NCBI RefSeq assembly: GCF_900108945.1
Contig: NZ_FNYE01000047.1
Span: forward strand, 1 to 57,829
Source: Paraburkholderia diazotrophica
Lineage (GTDB): Bacteria; Pseudomonadota; Gammaproteobacteria; Burkholderiales; Burkholderiaceae
Length of the DNA stretch: 57,829 bases
Direction: 5' to 3'
The translations under genes and the position numbers were made by a program. The notes below the pieces were generated by a model. That model searched no databases. It was not told the origin of the DNA and was given only the letters and a program-made list of their open reading frames with translations. Shown piece by piece: positions 35,068 to 43,197 of the stretch (the first letter of the stretch is position 1; every line of letters starts with the position of its first letter).

Positions 35068-36252
35068 TTAATGTGGTTGCTTGCGCTTGCTCACCTGATT
35101 CTTTGGCGAGAGAAGGTAGTTGCAGCCGGGGCAGCTAAAGTCTTTCGCCAGTTCGATCTTTCCCTCGCCGTTGGACAGGACATAATCGGTGCCGCAACCG
35201 CGACAGGCCGCCATCGTGAGGCGAGAGTCGAGCGCCATCGCTCGCGTCAGATGGTTTCCACGATCTGCGGTAATCACAAGACTCTTGCCGAACGTCTTGG
35301 CCATGATGTCGTTCGCCGCAATCAGCGCTTCGGGAATATTCCCGCCGTTGTCCAGGGCGCTGCGGTACAGCCACACGTATGTCGTCGCCTGGAGCCGATG
35401 AACCGATTGTTCGACATACCAAGTGAGCGACGTTGGGTTGCATCCGCAGGGAGAGCTAACGCCGTGGATGTGCTTATATGTGGCTCGAGCCTTGCCCGGA
35501 TTGAGGTTGAAAAGATTTGTCGCAGTCGAAGCTCGGCAGCCTTGTGCCATCATCATTCGGGCGAATACTTCCTTGTCACTGCGTTCAAGCCGCAGATCCG
35601 TCCAGGCGTGCTGATAGGGCAGCGATGCGGTGCTGAGGGGCGACGTGTGCATCAGGTAGTGCGCAACGGTCTCTTCGGTAAGCCAGCCAGCGCTAAATTC
35701 CATCCAGAAATTCGCGTCGTGGAAGCGCCACCGGAACAACGGGAACTTGATTGCGCCGATCGCGTTGTCGAGTCGCGCCATCGGCAGCCCTTTGAGATAC
35801 GAAGCAAGTTCCCTGGAAATGCCGAGCAAAGGGATCGCGGCGACGTTCATGTGCAACACGTCCTTGAGCAGTTGGACGTACGCCTGATTGTAGTGATAGA
35901 TGTCGCGGCTAGTGATGTGATCCACCCGCGGCATCTCTCTGGTTAGCCTCTCGACGTTATGTGAGTCCATTGCGCCGTCGACGAAAGTCTCCCAGTCGCG
36001 TGGATCTTCAAGCACCGGGGCAAGCGCGACAAACGGGAGGTTCATCAGCGTTGCCTTCGCGGCGGCATGCTGCCGGAAGGTGTCCATGTTGGCGAGCGAG
36101 ACGCCAAAGATGCTTTCGAGCTCGGAATGTCCGGCGAGCGCGAGGAACATGAAGTCGGTAAGCGAAAAGTTCGTACGTTGGATCTTTTCAGCCAACCACG
36201 GGGTGAGCGGTACGTTGCGTGCTTCGGTGCTGAGAGCTTTATCAGTAGACAT
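35068..36252 (-). CDS. FlhDC-like activator: FlhD-FlhD-FlhC in one chain
   Basis: Residues 226-380 read as FlhC: GKARATYKHIHG, P-x-S-x-x-WY, SVH, an AL-x-x-GG segment, LTRA, and the zinc cysteines C350, C353, C374, C377 (CxxC-20-CxxC). Residues 120-177 resemble FlhD (IYHYNQAY, LLGISRELASYLKGLP, FRWRF). Residues 27-74 look like a second, weaker FlhD copy, with GVS at the same offset as GIS. FlhDC and relatives (SetCD, AcaCD) are hetero-oligomeric activators of flagella or of conjugation. A fused D-D-C chain would give the D4C2 ratio as a simple dimer. It heads a three-gene operon next to the pilus region and may activate transfer genes (inference). Confidence 0.75.
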   Translation of the reverse strand: MSTDKALSTEARNVPLTPWLAEKIQRTNFSLTDFMFLALAGHSELESIFGVSLANMDTFRQHAAAKATLMNLPFVALAPVLEDPRDWETFVDGAMDSHNVERLTREMPRVDHITSRDIYHYNQAYVQLLKDVLHMNVAAIPLLGISRELASYLKGLPMARLDNAIGAIKFPLFRWRFHDANFWMEFSAGWLTEETVAHYLMHTSPLSTASLPYQHAWTDLRLERSDKEVFARMMMAQGCRASTATNLFNLNPGKARATYKHIHGVSSPCGCNPTSLTWYVEQSVHRLQATTYVWLYRSALDNGGNIPEALIAANDIMAKTFGKSLVITADRGNHLTRAMALDSRLTMAACRGCGTDYVLSNGEGKIELAKDFSCPGCNYLLSPKNQVSKRKQPH

Positions 36253-36321
36253 TTTTGTTCATTCTTCTTCGTGTTGATCCGGCGCGCGGTCCAAGGCGCC
36301 ATTCGTTATCGCATCGGTCTG

Positions 36322-37653
36322 TTACCGTTGCAATGCCGCTTCGATTTCGGCGACATACTTGCGCAGTTGCGCAGCCAGGGCCTCGAGCGCGGGGTCGTAC
36401 AACTTCGGATCCGTGGATGCCAGCACAGCCAGTTGGAACGAGCTCATCTTGCCGCTGACGTCCTCCCAGGCGGCGGTCAGCGCTTCAAGAGAAGTGTGCA
36501 CTGCCTTGTTGGCAATCAGTTCCGCTTGCTGACGCCTGAGTTCCGCCTCGATGTTGACTTGTTCATCTTTGAGAGCCTGCGTCCTGCTCTTTGCCTCTTC
36601 GAGTTCCTCGAGCGCTGCCATCACCGCTTGCTTGGTTGTTTGATAGCCTGCGGGAAGCGTTTCAACGGGAACTTCGACCTTTTCCACTTTCGCTGGCGCA
36701 TTCTGGGCAGCAACAAGTTGCTGCGAAAGCTCCTCGAGCTTTTTGTTTTTGGCAGCCAGTTCCTGCTCCATCGCCGGATAGCCGGAAGTGCGCTCGGTCA
36801 GTGCGGTGCGAAGGTTGGCGATGCTGCTTTCTTTTTCGGCAAGATGACGCTCGTAAGTGGCAAGCTGCTCCCTGAGGTGCTGGCTCTCGCGCTCAGTGAC
36901 CTCAAGTTGCGTCTTGTGGTCCTCAAGTATTTCGTGGATGTTCTCCAGTTCGCGGTTGGCGTCTTCGACTTGCTCGTCCTTGAGCTGCAACTCTCGCAGC
37001 AGCCTTTCGACGTCATCCCGTGTCATCTTCTTGCTGGGGTCCTTAAGCTCTTCGGCTTCCCGTTTCTTGAGCTTGATGGCGTCGATCTGCTCGTCCGTAA
37101 CGTCTTTGGCGGCTAGCAGGTTCAGTTCCCCATAGCTGAAGATACGGATCGCTTCAGCATCGTCCGCAAATCGTTGGTGGCAGCGAATGTAGCCACGAGC
37201 GCTGGGCTGTGTGATACCCAGCACCGCCTTGAAGAAGTCAAAGCAGAGTTGCGCTGCCTTCCGGCGCGCAGTGAGTGTGTCACCGACCTTACCGGTGTGA
37301 TGAGTGATGGCCATGTTGACCATTTGCTGAAGGTTGCCGCCGAGGATGATCAGTTCCTGAACGATCTTCGCGCGTGACTCTGCAACCGACAGCATGTGCT
37401 CAACGAGCTTCGCGATGAAGTCGCTGCCTTCCGCCGTGCCAAAGATCTCGCGCGCGGCCGCCGCGATCCTGTCGCGCGTCACCGCGTTCGGGTCTTGCAC
37501 ACTGAAGACAAACTCAGTCATCGGATCGAACGAGACCAGATCCGCGGCTGAGGCCGTGTCATCGTCCTGGTACGTGTTTGTCGGAACCATCCTGTGAACT
37601 GGAGCCCGGCTCGAAAGCCTCAGGTCAGTTCTGGAAGTCTTGCCATTTTGCAT
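36322..37653 (-). CDS. Coiled-coil plasmid protein with N-terminal HTH-like domain
   Basis: Residues about 95-215 form an alpha-helical domain (LGGNLQQMVNMA, ITQPSARGYIRCHQRF, IFSYGELNLLAAKDVT) that is repeated as a free-standing protein in the next gene upstream (37809-38288). About 130 residues of heptad-rich coiled coil follow (QLEVTERESQHLREQLATYE), then a second helical region. A DNA-binding head on a long coil is the layout of KfrA-like plasmid proteins, which aid stability (family knowledge), though I do not see direct KfrA identity. The two genes probably arose by duplication. Confidence 0.7.
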   Translation of the reverse strand: MQNGKTSRTDLRLSSRAPVHRMVPTNTYQDDDTASAADLVSFDPMTEFVFSVQDPNAVTRDRIAAAAREIFGTAEGSDFIAKLVEHMLSVAESRAKIVQELIILGGNLQQMVNMAITHHTGKVGDTLTARRKAAQLCFDFFKAVLGITQPSARGYIRCHQRFADDAEAIRIFSYGELNLLAAKDVTDEQIDAIKLKKREAEELKDPSKKMTRDDVERLLRELQLKDEQVEDANRELENIHEILEDHKTQLEVTERESQHLREQLATYERHLAEKESSIANLRTALTERTSGYPAMEQELAAKNKKLEELSQQLVAAQNAPAKVEKVEVPVETLPAGYQTTKQAVMAALEELEEAKSRTQALKDEQVNIEAELRRQQAELIANKAVHTSLEALTAAWEDVSGKMSSFQLAVLASTDPKLYDPALEALAAQLRKYVAEIEAALQR

Positions 37654-37808
37654 TCTTCTCTCCAGAAGTTGAAAGGACGACCACCCTCGTTGTCGTCGTT
37701 GAAAAGAGCTTTCGCCCCAAAATCAAAGCGTGGCTTCGCTACCTCACTTATTGACGCTATCGCTCGGACTGTTGTTTTCCCGAGCCGGTTGCCGGGGCCT
37801 TGCCGCTG

Positions 37809-38288
37809 TTACGGCTCGTCACATCCGTCCTCGCGGTCACTCTTTGTGAGGGACCGGAAGAGGACCATCAATTCTTCGCGCGTCATGTCGGGGTTTTCCT
37901 CCTTTGCACGAACAATTGCGTTGATATGGTCCGCACTGACATTCTTTCCGGCGAGGGCGTTTAGCTCTCCATACGTCAGAATCCGTGTCGCCGCAAAGTT
38001 GTCGCCGAACTTTTCATAGCAGCGGATATATGCTCTGGCGCTCGCCGTCGAAATGCCCATCGCTTCCCGAAAAAACCGGTAACAGAAAGAGACGGCAGCT
38101 CGTCTATTGCCCGGTGTATCACCAAGCCGGCTAACCTGGAGCTCAATGGACTTCTTCATCATTTGCTGGAGGTTTTCGCCAAGACGCACCAGTTCTTCTG
38201 CTTTCGTAGGGCGTGACAAGCGATCCGCGTCACGGGCCTCGAGCAGTGCATAAATGGCCTTGAACTCGTCGTCGTTTGCTGCGCGCAT
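37809..38288 (-). CDS. Short paralog of the coiled-coil plasmid protein
   Basis: The 159-residue protein is nearly all one domain. It shares LGxNLQQMhxxxIE, RRAAxxFCYxFF, GISTASARAYIRCYEKF and LTYGELNALAGKNVS with the head of the 443-residue neighbour and lacks the coiled coil. SARAYIRC suggests an HTH recognition helix. A head without the coil could compete with or modulate the long form, or regulate both genes (inference). It is preceded by an AT-rich gap that should contain its promoter. Confidence 0.7.
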   Translation of the reverse strand: MRAANDDEFKAIYALLEARDADRLSRPTKAEELVRLGENLQQMMKKSIELQVSRLGDTPGNRRAAVSFCYRFFREAMGISTASARAYIRCYEKFGDNFAATRILTYGELNALAGKNVSADHINAIVRAKEENPDMTREELMVLFRSLTKSDREDGCDEP

Positions 38289-38500
38289 AGACCACCCGTT
38301 GATGCAATTTGTAAGAGAGAGTAACGCGTTGGATTCGCGCTCAAACTGTAAAAGGCGGCGTTTTCATACCGTCTTTTGCCGGAGTGCGGGTCAGGCTCTC
38401 CCTGTTTTCAGGAACCGAAGACATAAATATCGGTCACATTTCGGAAACATTTAGTGATATTTGTAAAACGATTACTCTATTGCCGAACAAGCGGTAATTG

Positions 38501-39175
38501 TTAGCTCGCAACCCGAGCGCGGTGGGCGTCCATTGCAGCAGGGGACGTTTCGATCAAAATCGCGATTCCCTCGGCAGCCTTCTGCACGTCGACGGATTGC
38601 ATCCCAGCGTAGCTGTCGCGTCGCGCGCGCAGCCAGTGCGGCAAGTCGCTGAGGGACAAAAGGTCGGAATGGAGCGCGGGGCTGAGATGTGCATCGTCAG
38701 AGACGAGCAAACCTGCACCGGCGACGAGCCATAGCGAGGGAAGGCGGCTGCGGAAAAAGGCAACCTTCGTCCGGTTCTGCTCCAGCGGCGATCGGCGGTC
38801 CTCTGCCTTGCCGTCGCGATCTGTCCTCGTCAGGAAGCCGGGAACCTCGGCAGGGCTGATATAGCCCGACCAATTCTTGGTCTCGAACACGAAGATGCCG
38901 AACGGGGTAACGGCGAGGTGATCAATCTCGGCGGTGGGGAAGTCCGCGCCAGGCGCGTGCTCAATAATGATCGGCCCGTTGAAAAGATGGTAGTCAGCGC
39001 CGCAGAGAGCGGTCAGGCTGTTACGCAACGCGGCCTGCGCTTTCGCTTCGCCTGCTTCTCCGAGCGCCGAGCTGCGGTCCGCGGGTTTTCGCCGGAACAG
39101 GTCGCCAAACGACGGACGTTTTTTTCGAGCGATGAATTGCCACGCGGCTACTCCCAGAAGAATCTCAAGAAACAT
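38501..39175 (-). CDS. NERD-domain protein
   Basis: A short N-terminal membrane or hydrophobic segment (MFLEILLGVAAWQF) and a basic stretch precede a NERD (nuclease-related) domain: GEAGEAKAQAAL, EIDHLAVTPFGIFVFETKNW and SPLEQNR. The Glu, Asp and Lys of EIDH and ETKN fit a restriction-endonuclease-like fold. The substrate is unknown, but such proteins occur on plasmids and in defence settings. A CTTGACT promoter element lies 50 bp upstream, and a divergent TTGACA at 39207 faces the opposite way. Confidence 0.82.
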   Translation of the reverse strand: MFLEILLGVAAWQFIARKKRPSFGDLFRRKPADRSSALGEAGEAKAQAALRNSLTALCGADYHLFNGPIIIEHAPGADFPTAEIDHLAVTPFGIFVFETKNWSGYISPAEVPGFLTRTDRDGKAEDRRSPLEQNRTKVAFFRSRLPSLWLVAGAGLLVSDDAHLSPALHSDLLSLSDLPHWLRARRDSYAGMQSVDVQKAAEGIAILIETSPAAMDAHRARVAS

Positions 39176-39563
39176 TGCTGCCCCATGCGTTGATGATGAG
39201 ATCAGCTTGACATGGCTATTTCGAAGTCAAGGAAGCGAAAGACGCCAGATTCGTATTTCAAAGCCGAAAGCACACCTGTTTTCTGAAGCTTTTCCGCCGC
39301 CGGGTCGACTGGCGATGCGTAAAGTCACTCTTATCCCCGCGTCTTGGACGCATCGACTCGAGTCTGTTGGCCCTGTGACGTAATGCGGCCGCGCTCTATC
39401 CCCTGTTCGCTTCCGCCGATAGCTGCTTTTGTCACGTCTTAACCGAGCCGTGAGGAAAGCGTCTCTCCGCGCGCCCGATTTCCCTGCTCACAAGAGCATC
39501 GAAACGGTCCAGTGCCTTCCAGCCTGGACATCCCCTAGTGCGTTAATTTTTCTGGAGAGAAAA
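39176..39563. promoter_or_regulatory. Divergent promoter region and leader
   Basis: CTTGACT on the minus strand (39225-39231) serves the NERD gene. A plus-strand TTGACA lies at 39207. Further right a block with CCCGCGTC and ACGCATCGACTCG (about 39336-39362) repeats an element found ahead of other plus-strand genes (41444, 45112, 52360, 57123). I see no protein-coding gene in the 388 bp. Confidence 0.45.
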
Positions 39564-39875
39564 ATGCCGAAGCAGTTCTTGATGAAGGCGACTCGTTCGC
39601 CCATATCGTTTCTCGCTGTGTGCTTTGCGCTTTGGCTCGCGGCACATTCATTTTTCGCTGCACTCTTTGTCGGCTTCCTCGCGATTAAATGGATCAGATC
39701 AGCGATTCGCGACGCGTTGAAAGACGAGAACGAGACGAGCGATACAACACCGGCAACGCCGGCGACTGCCAAGCCTCAGGCCGAAGCGGTCCCGACGGCG
39801 GCTGTAACACCTATCAAACGACAGTACGCGAAATCGCCTGTCGTTGTTCCTCTTAAGACCGGCACCGACGAATAG
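39564..39875 (+). CDS. Small inner-membrane protein
   Basis: The start is ATG 39564, with GGAG seven nt upstream; an upstream in-frame extension has no ribosome site. The 103-residue product has two close hydrophobic helices (SFLAVCFALWLAAHSFF; ALFVGFLAIKWI) and a Thr/Ala/Pro-rich cytoplasmic tail. No family is recognised. It begins a plus-strand run of plasmid genes. Confidence 0.65.
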   Translation: MPKQFLMKATRSPISFLAVCFALWLAAHSFFAALFVGFLAIKWIRSAIRDALKDENETSDTTPATPATAKPQAEAVPTAAVTPIKRQYAKSPVVVPLKTGTDE

Positions 39876-39930
39876 TCGAGTCGCCTCAACAGCACGGACG
39901 CCCCTCCAGGGCGTCTTTGCAATTCACCCC

Positions 39931-39985
39931 AACGGGAACCCTTCCCGTTGCGGGGCATGGGTTTCCCGCTTCTCGGAGAAATCCC
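39931..39985 (+). promoter_or_regulatory. Structured leader: hairpin plus GGGG/CCC blocks
   Basis: AACGGGAA, loop CCC, TTCCCGTT (39931-39949) is a perfect hairpin. It is followed by CGGGGCATGGGTTTCCCG and a CGGAGAA ribosome site just before the start codon. Closely similar leaders lie at 52431, 57170 and 42605. The second GGGTTTCCC block may also fold near the ribosome site and affect translation (inference). Confidence 0.5.
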
Positions 39986-40420
39986 ATGGAAACAGAAATC
40001 GCGGCATGGCAGCTCGACATGTTCGGCGGCGAATTGCCGGTCATTGTTAGATCGCCCCTCAAGCCCGATCCGTTGCCCGATCCACAGTTTTGGAGCGAAG
40101 CGGTGCGCGAGAAGATGGTCGATGCACTGGTAAGCCTTGCGAGGGACAGCCGTCGGGGCGACAACATGCCCGAGTCATTGGTGGACTGCTGTGCGCTGAT
40201 CAGCGAGAGAATTCGAAACTGTAAAAAGATCGACTTGGAGGACTATCGCGCAACCCTTGGCTGGGTGATGGAATTCTGGGACGGCGCCCTGCCGTACCGT
40301 TACGTATGTGAGATCAGTGGTTACCCTGCCGATACGCTGCAGGACATCATCATGGAAAATCCGCTGCTCAGGCGGGACATGGAAGAGGTTCGTCGTAGCT
40401 GCTTCGGCTCCTTGCTGTAG
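39986..40420 (+). CDS. Plasmid protein of unknown function
   Basis: ATG 39986 follows CGGAGAA within the structured leader; longer in-frame starts are not supported. The 144-residue product is soluble and helical, with acidic and tryptophan-rich stretches (WQLDMFGGELP, LGWVMEFWDGALPYRYV) and two or three cysteines. I recognise no family. It is followed 11 bp later by another plasmid gene with GGAG before it, so they are co-transcribed. Confidence 0.65.
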   Translation: METEIAAWQLDMFGGELPVIVRSPLKPDPLPDPQFWSEAVREKMVDALVSLARDSRRGDNMPESLVDCCALISERIRNCKKIDLEDYRATLGWVMEFWDGALPYRYVCEISGYPADTLQDIIMENPLLRRDMEEVRRSCFGSLL

Positions 40421-40431
40421 GAGAGCCGGAG

Positions 40432-41214
40432 ATGACAGCAACGACATTCGGCAAAGTCCTGAGCGGACTCTTTGGCCTTCGGGAGCCAGTATCAGAGGCG
40501 GCAGCGCCCGCACCGGTAGTGGTAGGGCAAGGGGGCCGCAATGAGCGTCAGGTCGTTATCGCAGGCGAGGTGCGGCTGTTCCGCGACGAAGGCGATGTAG
40601 TCGTTCAGTTTCGCCCGGCCTTCGATTACCAGTTGCGCGACACGCCTGTCGGCATGAAGCTCGTACCGTCACTCGAACCTCACTGGGCCGTCGTTGACGA
40701 ACATCCCGGCCCGCTGAGGGACGCGATCGCTGCGGCGATCAAGGCAGCGGCATCGCCGGTCGCCCGGGAGCGTGAGGCCGCAGAGGCAGAGCGTCCTCGT
40801 GCACCTGTGCAAGTCAAGCCAGCTACCAGGCCGGTCGTGATCGAGAATGCGGCGCCAGCGTTGGCGTCGTCCACGAAAGCGTCGGGGCCGCATCGCACGG
40901 AGCGTTCGCACTACGGCGTCGTAACGGAGTGGGGCGAGCGCGAGTTCCCCGATGGAAAGCGTCCCGGCAAGACCTACGAGTCGTTCTGCCTGACGCTGGA
41001 GAACCGTGGACAGACCCGCCTGTTGCAGGGCGAAGGCCTGCGTGACGCAATCGCCGAGACGCACTGCCGCATTGGTGATCGCGTCGAAGTCCGGCGACTT
41101 GGCAAGACGAAAGTGCCCGCAGTCAATTCGCGCGGGGAGCCCATTCTTGACGGAACGGGCGCTCAGGTCCTGTGGGACAAGTGGCTGTGGTCTATCAAAA
41201 AGAAGTCGTGGTGA
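40432..41214 (+). CDS. Protein with conjugation-type C-terminal beta domain
   Basis: The first about 100 residues are unassigned and are followed by an alanine/proline-rich linker. The last about 100 residues (HYGVVTEWGEREF, YESFCLTLENRGQTRLLQG, AIAETHCRIGDRVEVRRLG) match a small domain that I associate with the C-termini of plasmid relaxases, TraC-like primases and related transfer proteins. It may bind nucleic acid or a transfer partner (inference). The primase gene lies downstream, separated by an iteron-like pair and a hairpin. Confidence 0.6.
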   Translation: MTATTFGKVLSGLFGLREPVSEAAAPAPVVVGQGGRNERQVVIAGEVRLFRDEGDVVVQFRPAFDYQLRDTPVGMKLVPSLEPHWAVVDEHPGPLRDAIAAAIKAAASPVAREREAAEAERPRAPVQVKPATRPVVIENAAPALASSTKASGPHRTERSHYGVVTEWGEREFPDGKRPGKTYESFCLTLENRGQTRLLQGEGLRDAIAETHCRIGDRVEVRRLGKTKVPAVNSRGEPILDGTGAQVLWDKWLWSIKKKSW

Positions 41215-41242
41215 ACATCCAGCACTTGTGATCCCGAACTCT

Positions 41243-41270
41243 CTCACCTTTGTTCCTGTATCTGCTCACC
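41243..41270 (+). repeat. Two origin-type iterons upstream of the primase gene
   Basis: CTCACCTT occurs at 41243 and 41265, 22 bp apart. This is the core, orientation and period of the replication-origin iterons. GCTCACCTTCGC at the second site is identical over 12 bp to the iteron at 13273-13284. The Rep protein would be expected to bind here. Confidence 0.65.
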
Positions 41271-41369
41271 TTCGCTGCCTTGACCATCCCTCACGGATGG
41301 CCGGGCGCGAAGTGTGGGTTTTTCTTCCTCGCATTCTTCAGTAACTCCAACCGGCAGCGCCCGTCCTTG

Positions 41370-41420
41370 CTGAGAAAAGCCGTTCCGCGTGACGTACGCG
41401 TAACGGACGGCTTTTCTGAG
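41370..41420. other. Long hairpin in the primase leader
   Basis: CTGAGAAAAGCCGT followed by TCCG is matched in inverse by CGGACGGCTTTTCTGAG across a loop of about 16 nt, giving a stem of about 16 bp with one mismatch and one bulge. No U-run follows directly, so it is not a classic terminator. It may be a single-strand initiation site for priming, or an RNA control element. Confidence 0.5.
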
Positions 41421-41479
41421 CAACGGTTTCACCGCCTGTAAAGGCATCGACCTCAACCACACCACTACTGGAGTGACAT

Positions 41480-42562
41480 ATGAATGTTAAGGACCTGAAG
41501 CTGTCCCCGGAACAGTGGGTAGCGTTGCTCCAGAAGTACGGAGTGCCCGCAACCTCATTGACCGGAAAAGGCGCGCCTTGTCCGATCTGCGGCGGTAACG
41601 ACCGCTTCACATATGACAACAAGCGCGGCCGCGGCGACTGGGTGTGCCGCAAGTGCAATGAAGGAAGCATGAAGGCCGGCGACGGCTTCGAGCTAATCTG
41701 CAAGGCAGCGGGGATCACTTTTCGAGAGTTGATGCTTGAGCTCGAGGGCGGTCCGCTGACGGCGCGCGATACGCCGCGATTTTCTGGTACTGCGCCTTCG
41801 CCCGGTCGAAAGGCCGATCCGGCATGGGCCCGAAAGCGGCTGGAGTCGATGTGGAACAGCGCCGTGGTGCACGGGCACGACGATCTCGTGTCGAGGTATC
41901 TACGTGCGCGAGTGCCCGGTCTCGACCTTCCGTCGTCGCCGGCGCTGCGTCTGGCAATGCTCGAATGTCGGCACGAAAAAAAGGTCATTGGAAAATGGCC
42001 CGGCATTCTCGCCAGATTCACGTTGCCTGATGGACGCCTCGGCACACTTCACCGGACGTTCCTTGATCGGTCTAAGCCTGCGAAGGCAACGATCATCACT
42101 AACGATGGCGAAGTCCTGCCTTCAAAGATGAATGACGTGACGCTGCACAAACTCAACGGCGGCGCAGTCCGGCTGATGGATCCGGTCAACGGCGAGATCG
42201 GCGTGGGAGAAGGGCTGGAATCGGTGCTCGGCGCGCACATGCTTTTCGGCGTGCCGGTGTGGTACTGCCTCAACCGTGTGCTGCTTTCCGACTTCGTTGT
42301 TCCTGAAGGCTATGGAATTCGCGTAGTGCACATCTTCGCGGATTTTGATGCGGTTGATCCGAAGACGCGAAAGTCTCCTGGGATGGCTGATGCGCTGGCG
42401 CTTGCGAAACGGCTTCGCGCCGACGGCTATACCGCCATCGTTCACCGCCCGAAGGTTCGCGGGACTGACTTCGCGGACGAATGGATGACGTCATGTAACA
42501 AGCCTCGCGGTCCAGCCGTCCCTGTGCGGCTCGGCAGCACGCGCGAGGCGCTGCACATCTGA
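41480..42562 (+). CDS. Plasmid primase with zinc ribbon and TOPRIM domain
   Basis: The 360-residue protein begins with a primase zinc ribbon (CPICGG near residue 35, then WVCRKC) and has a TOPRIM fold in the second half (GEGLESVLGA, HIFADFDAVDP, GTDFADEW). This resembles P4-alpha and RepB'-type plasmid primases without the helicase. It would lay RNA primers for plasmid replication or for the transferred strand after conjugation. GGAG precedes ATG 41480 by 6 nt. The region ahead carries Rep-type iterons, a hairpin and a GCATCGACC element, so control by replication state is plausible (inference). Confidence 0.85.
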   Translation: MNVKDLKLSPEQWVALLQKYGVPATSLTGKGAPCPICGGNDRFTYDNKRGRGDWVCRKCNEGSMKAGDGFELICKAAGITFRELMLELEGGPLTARDTPRFSGTAPSPGRKADPAWARKRLESMWNSAVVHGHDDLVSRYLRARVPGLDLPSSPALRLAMLECRHEKKVIGKWPGILARFTLPDGRLGTLHRTFLDRSKPAKATIITNDGEVLPSKMNDVTLHKLNGGAVRLMDPVNGEIGVGEGLESVLGAHMLFGVPVWYCLNRVLLSDFVVPEGYGIRVVHIFADFDAVDPKTRKSPGMADALALAKRLRADGYTAIVHRPKVRGTDFADEWMTSCNKPRGPAVPVRLGSTREALHI

Positions 42563-42604
42563 TTGACAGCGGCTTTGTCCGCTCAGTAGTTGTTCTTAAC
42601 CGCC

Positions 42605-42665
42605 CAGTGGGGATTCGTCCCCGCCGGGGCCGCAATCCGTCTGGGCCTTTCTCATGGAGAGAAGC
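42605..42665 (+). promoter_or_regulatory. Structured leader of the frameshifted small gene
   Basis: GGGG, six-nt loop, CCCC (42609-42622) is followed by CCGGGGCC and a GGAGAG ribosome site. It resembles the leaders at 39931, 52431 and 57170. A TTGACA lies upstream at 42563-42568. Confidence 0.45.
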
Positions 42666-42886
42666 ATGTTCAAGATGATTGTTGGCCGGTTTGAGATTGT
42701 CGCTACTCGGGTGTTGAAAACGGTTCGGTGCGGGTCGGCAAGTCGCAGGCGCAGGCCTACGATGTGATCGACCGGCGTCAAGCAGTGAATACGAAACCTG
42801 AAAAGGTCGGCCTGGATCTGGATGACGCGTGGACCTATTGCGTTCGCCATCAGGGTCGAGCTCACGCTATTGCCTTGTTGCATTGA
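42666..42886 (+). pseudogene. Small gene with a single frameshift
   Basis: A strong GGAGAG ribosome site precedes ATG 42666, but this frame stops after 33 codons. From about 42715 a second frame reads ENGSVRVGKSQAQAYDVIDR and on to ...AHAIALLH before TGA 42884-42886, just ahead of a terminator. Joining the two needs one added base near the AAAA run at 42717-42720, giving a protein of about 73 residues. It is either a one-base deletion, a sequencing error at a homopolymer or, less likely, programmed frameshifting. No family is recognised. Confidence 0.55.
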
Positions 42887-42903
42887 CTCAACCCGATAAA
42901 GAC

Positions 42904-42931
42904 AAACCCGGCCGATGGCCGGGTTTTTTTT
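42904..42931 (+). terminator. Intrinsic terminator
   Basis: AAACCCGGCC, loop GAT, GGCCGGGTTT is a perfect 10-bp stem followed by eight T. It ends the primase and small-gene transcript, and also faces the converging minus-strand operon. Confidence 0.92.
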
Positions 42932-42957
42932 GGCCTGTACGGACGCTCGTCCTTCTA

Positions 42958-43197
42958 TCACCACCACCACGGCCGCGTCTTGACTCGGATAACCGTCCGC
43001 AGAAGGTAGTACATCATGATAAGGAATGGGCGAAGAATTCCGATCGCCCAAAGAAAGGCGGTGCCGCAGGTGAAAAAGACCCATACCGTGACATCGCAGG
43101 TCGGAAAGAGAAGGTCGATAAACATCAATCCCGAAAGGCCGACGGCGATAACCGCGCGCCGTGCGAGCGGATCGAGAGCCCAGAATCTCTCAAGCAT
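42958..43197 (-). CDS. Small two-helix membrane protein
   Basis: ATG 43197 is preceded by AAAGGATC. The start overlaps the end of the upstream 50-residue gene by 8 bp, which supports coupling. The 79-residue product has hydrophobic helices (AVIAVGLSGLMFIDLLF; VWVFFTCGTAFLWAIGIL) and a basic, Trp-rich end. No family is recognised. Confidence 0.6.
   Translation of the reverse strand: MLERFWALDPLARRAVIAVGLSGLMFIDLLFPTCDVTVWVFFTCGTAFLWAIGILRPFLIMMYYLLRTVIRVKTRPWWW

Noticed and set aside
36067..37116. Plus-strand open frame of 349 codons opposite the coiled-coil gene
   Set aside because: It is the antisense image of a Glu/Lys/Leu-rich coiled-coil gene, giving Leu/Phe-rich sequence with no start signals.
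38389..38500. AT-rich stretch as a second origin
   Set aside because: No iterons or DnaA box were found there; it is better explained as the promoter region of the short paralog.
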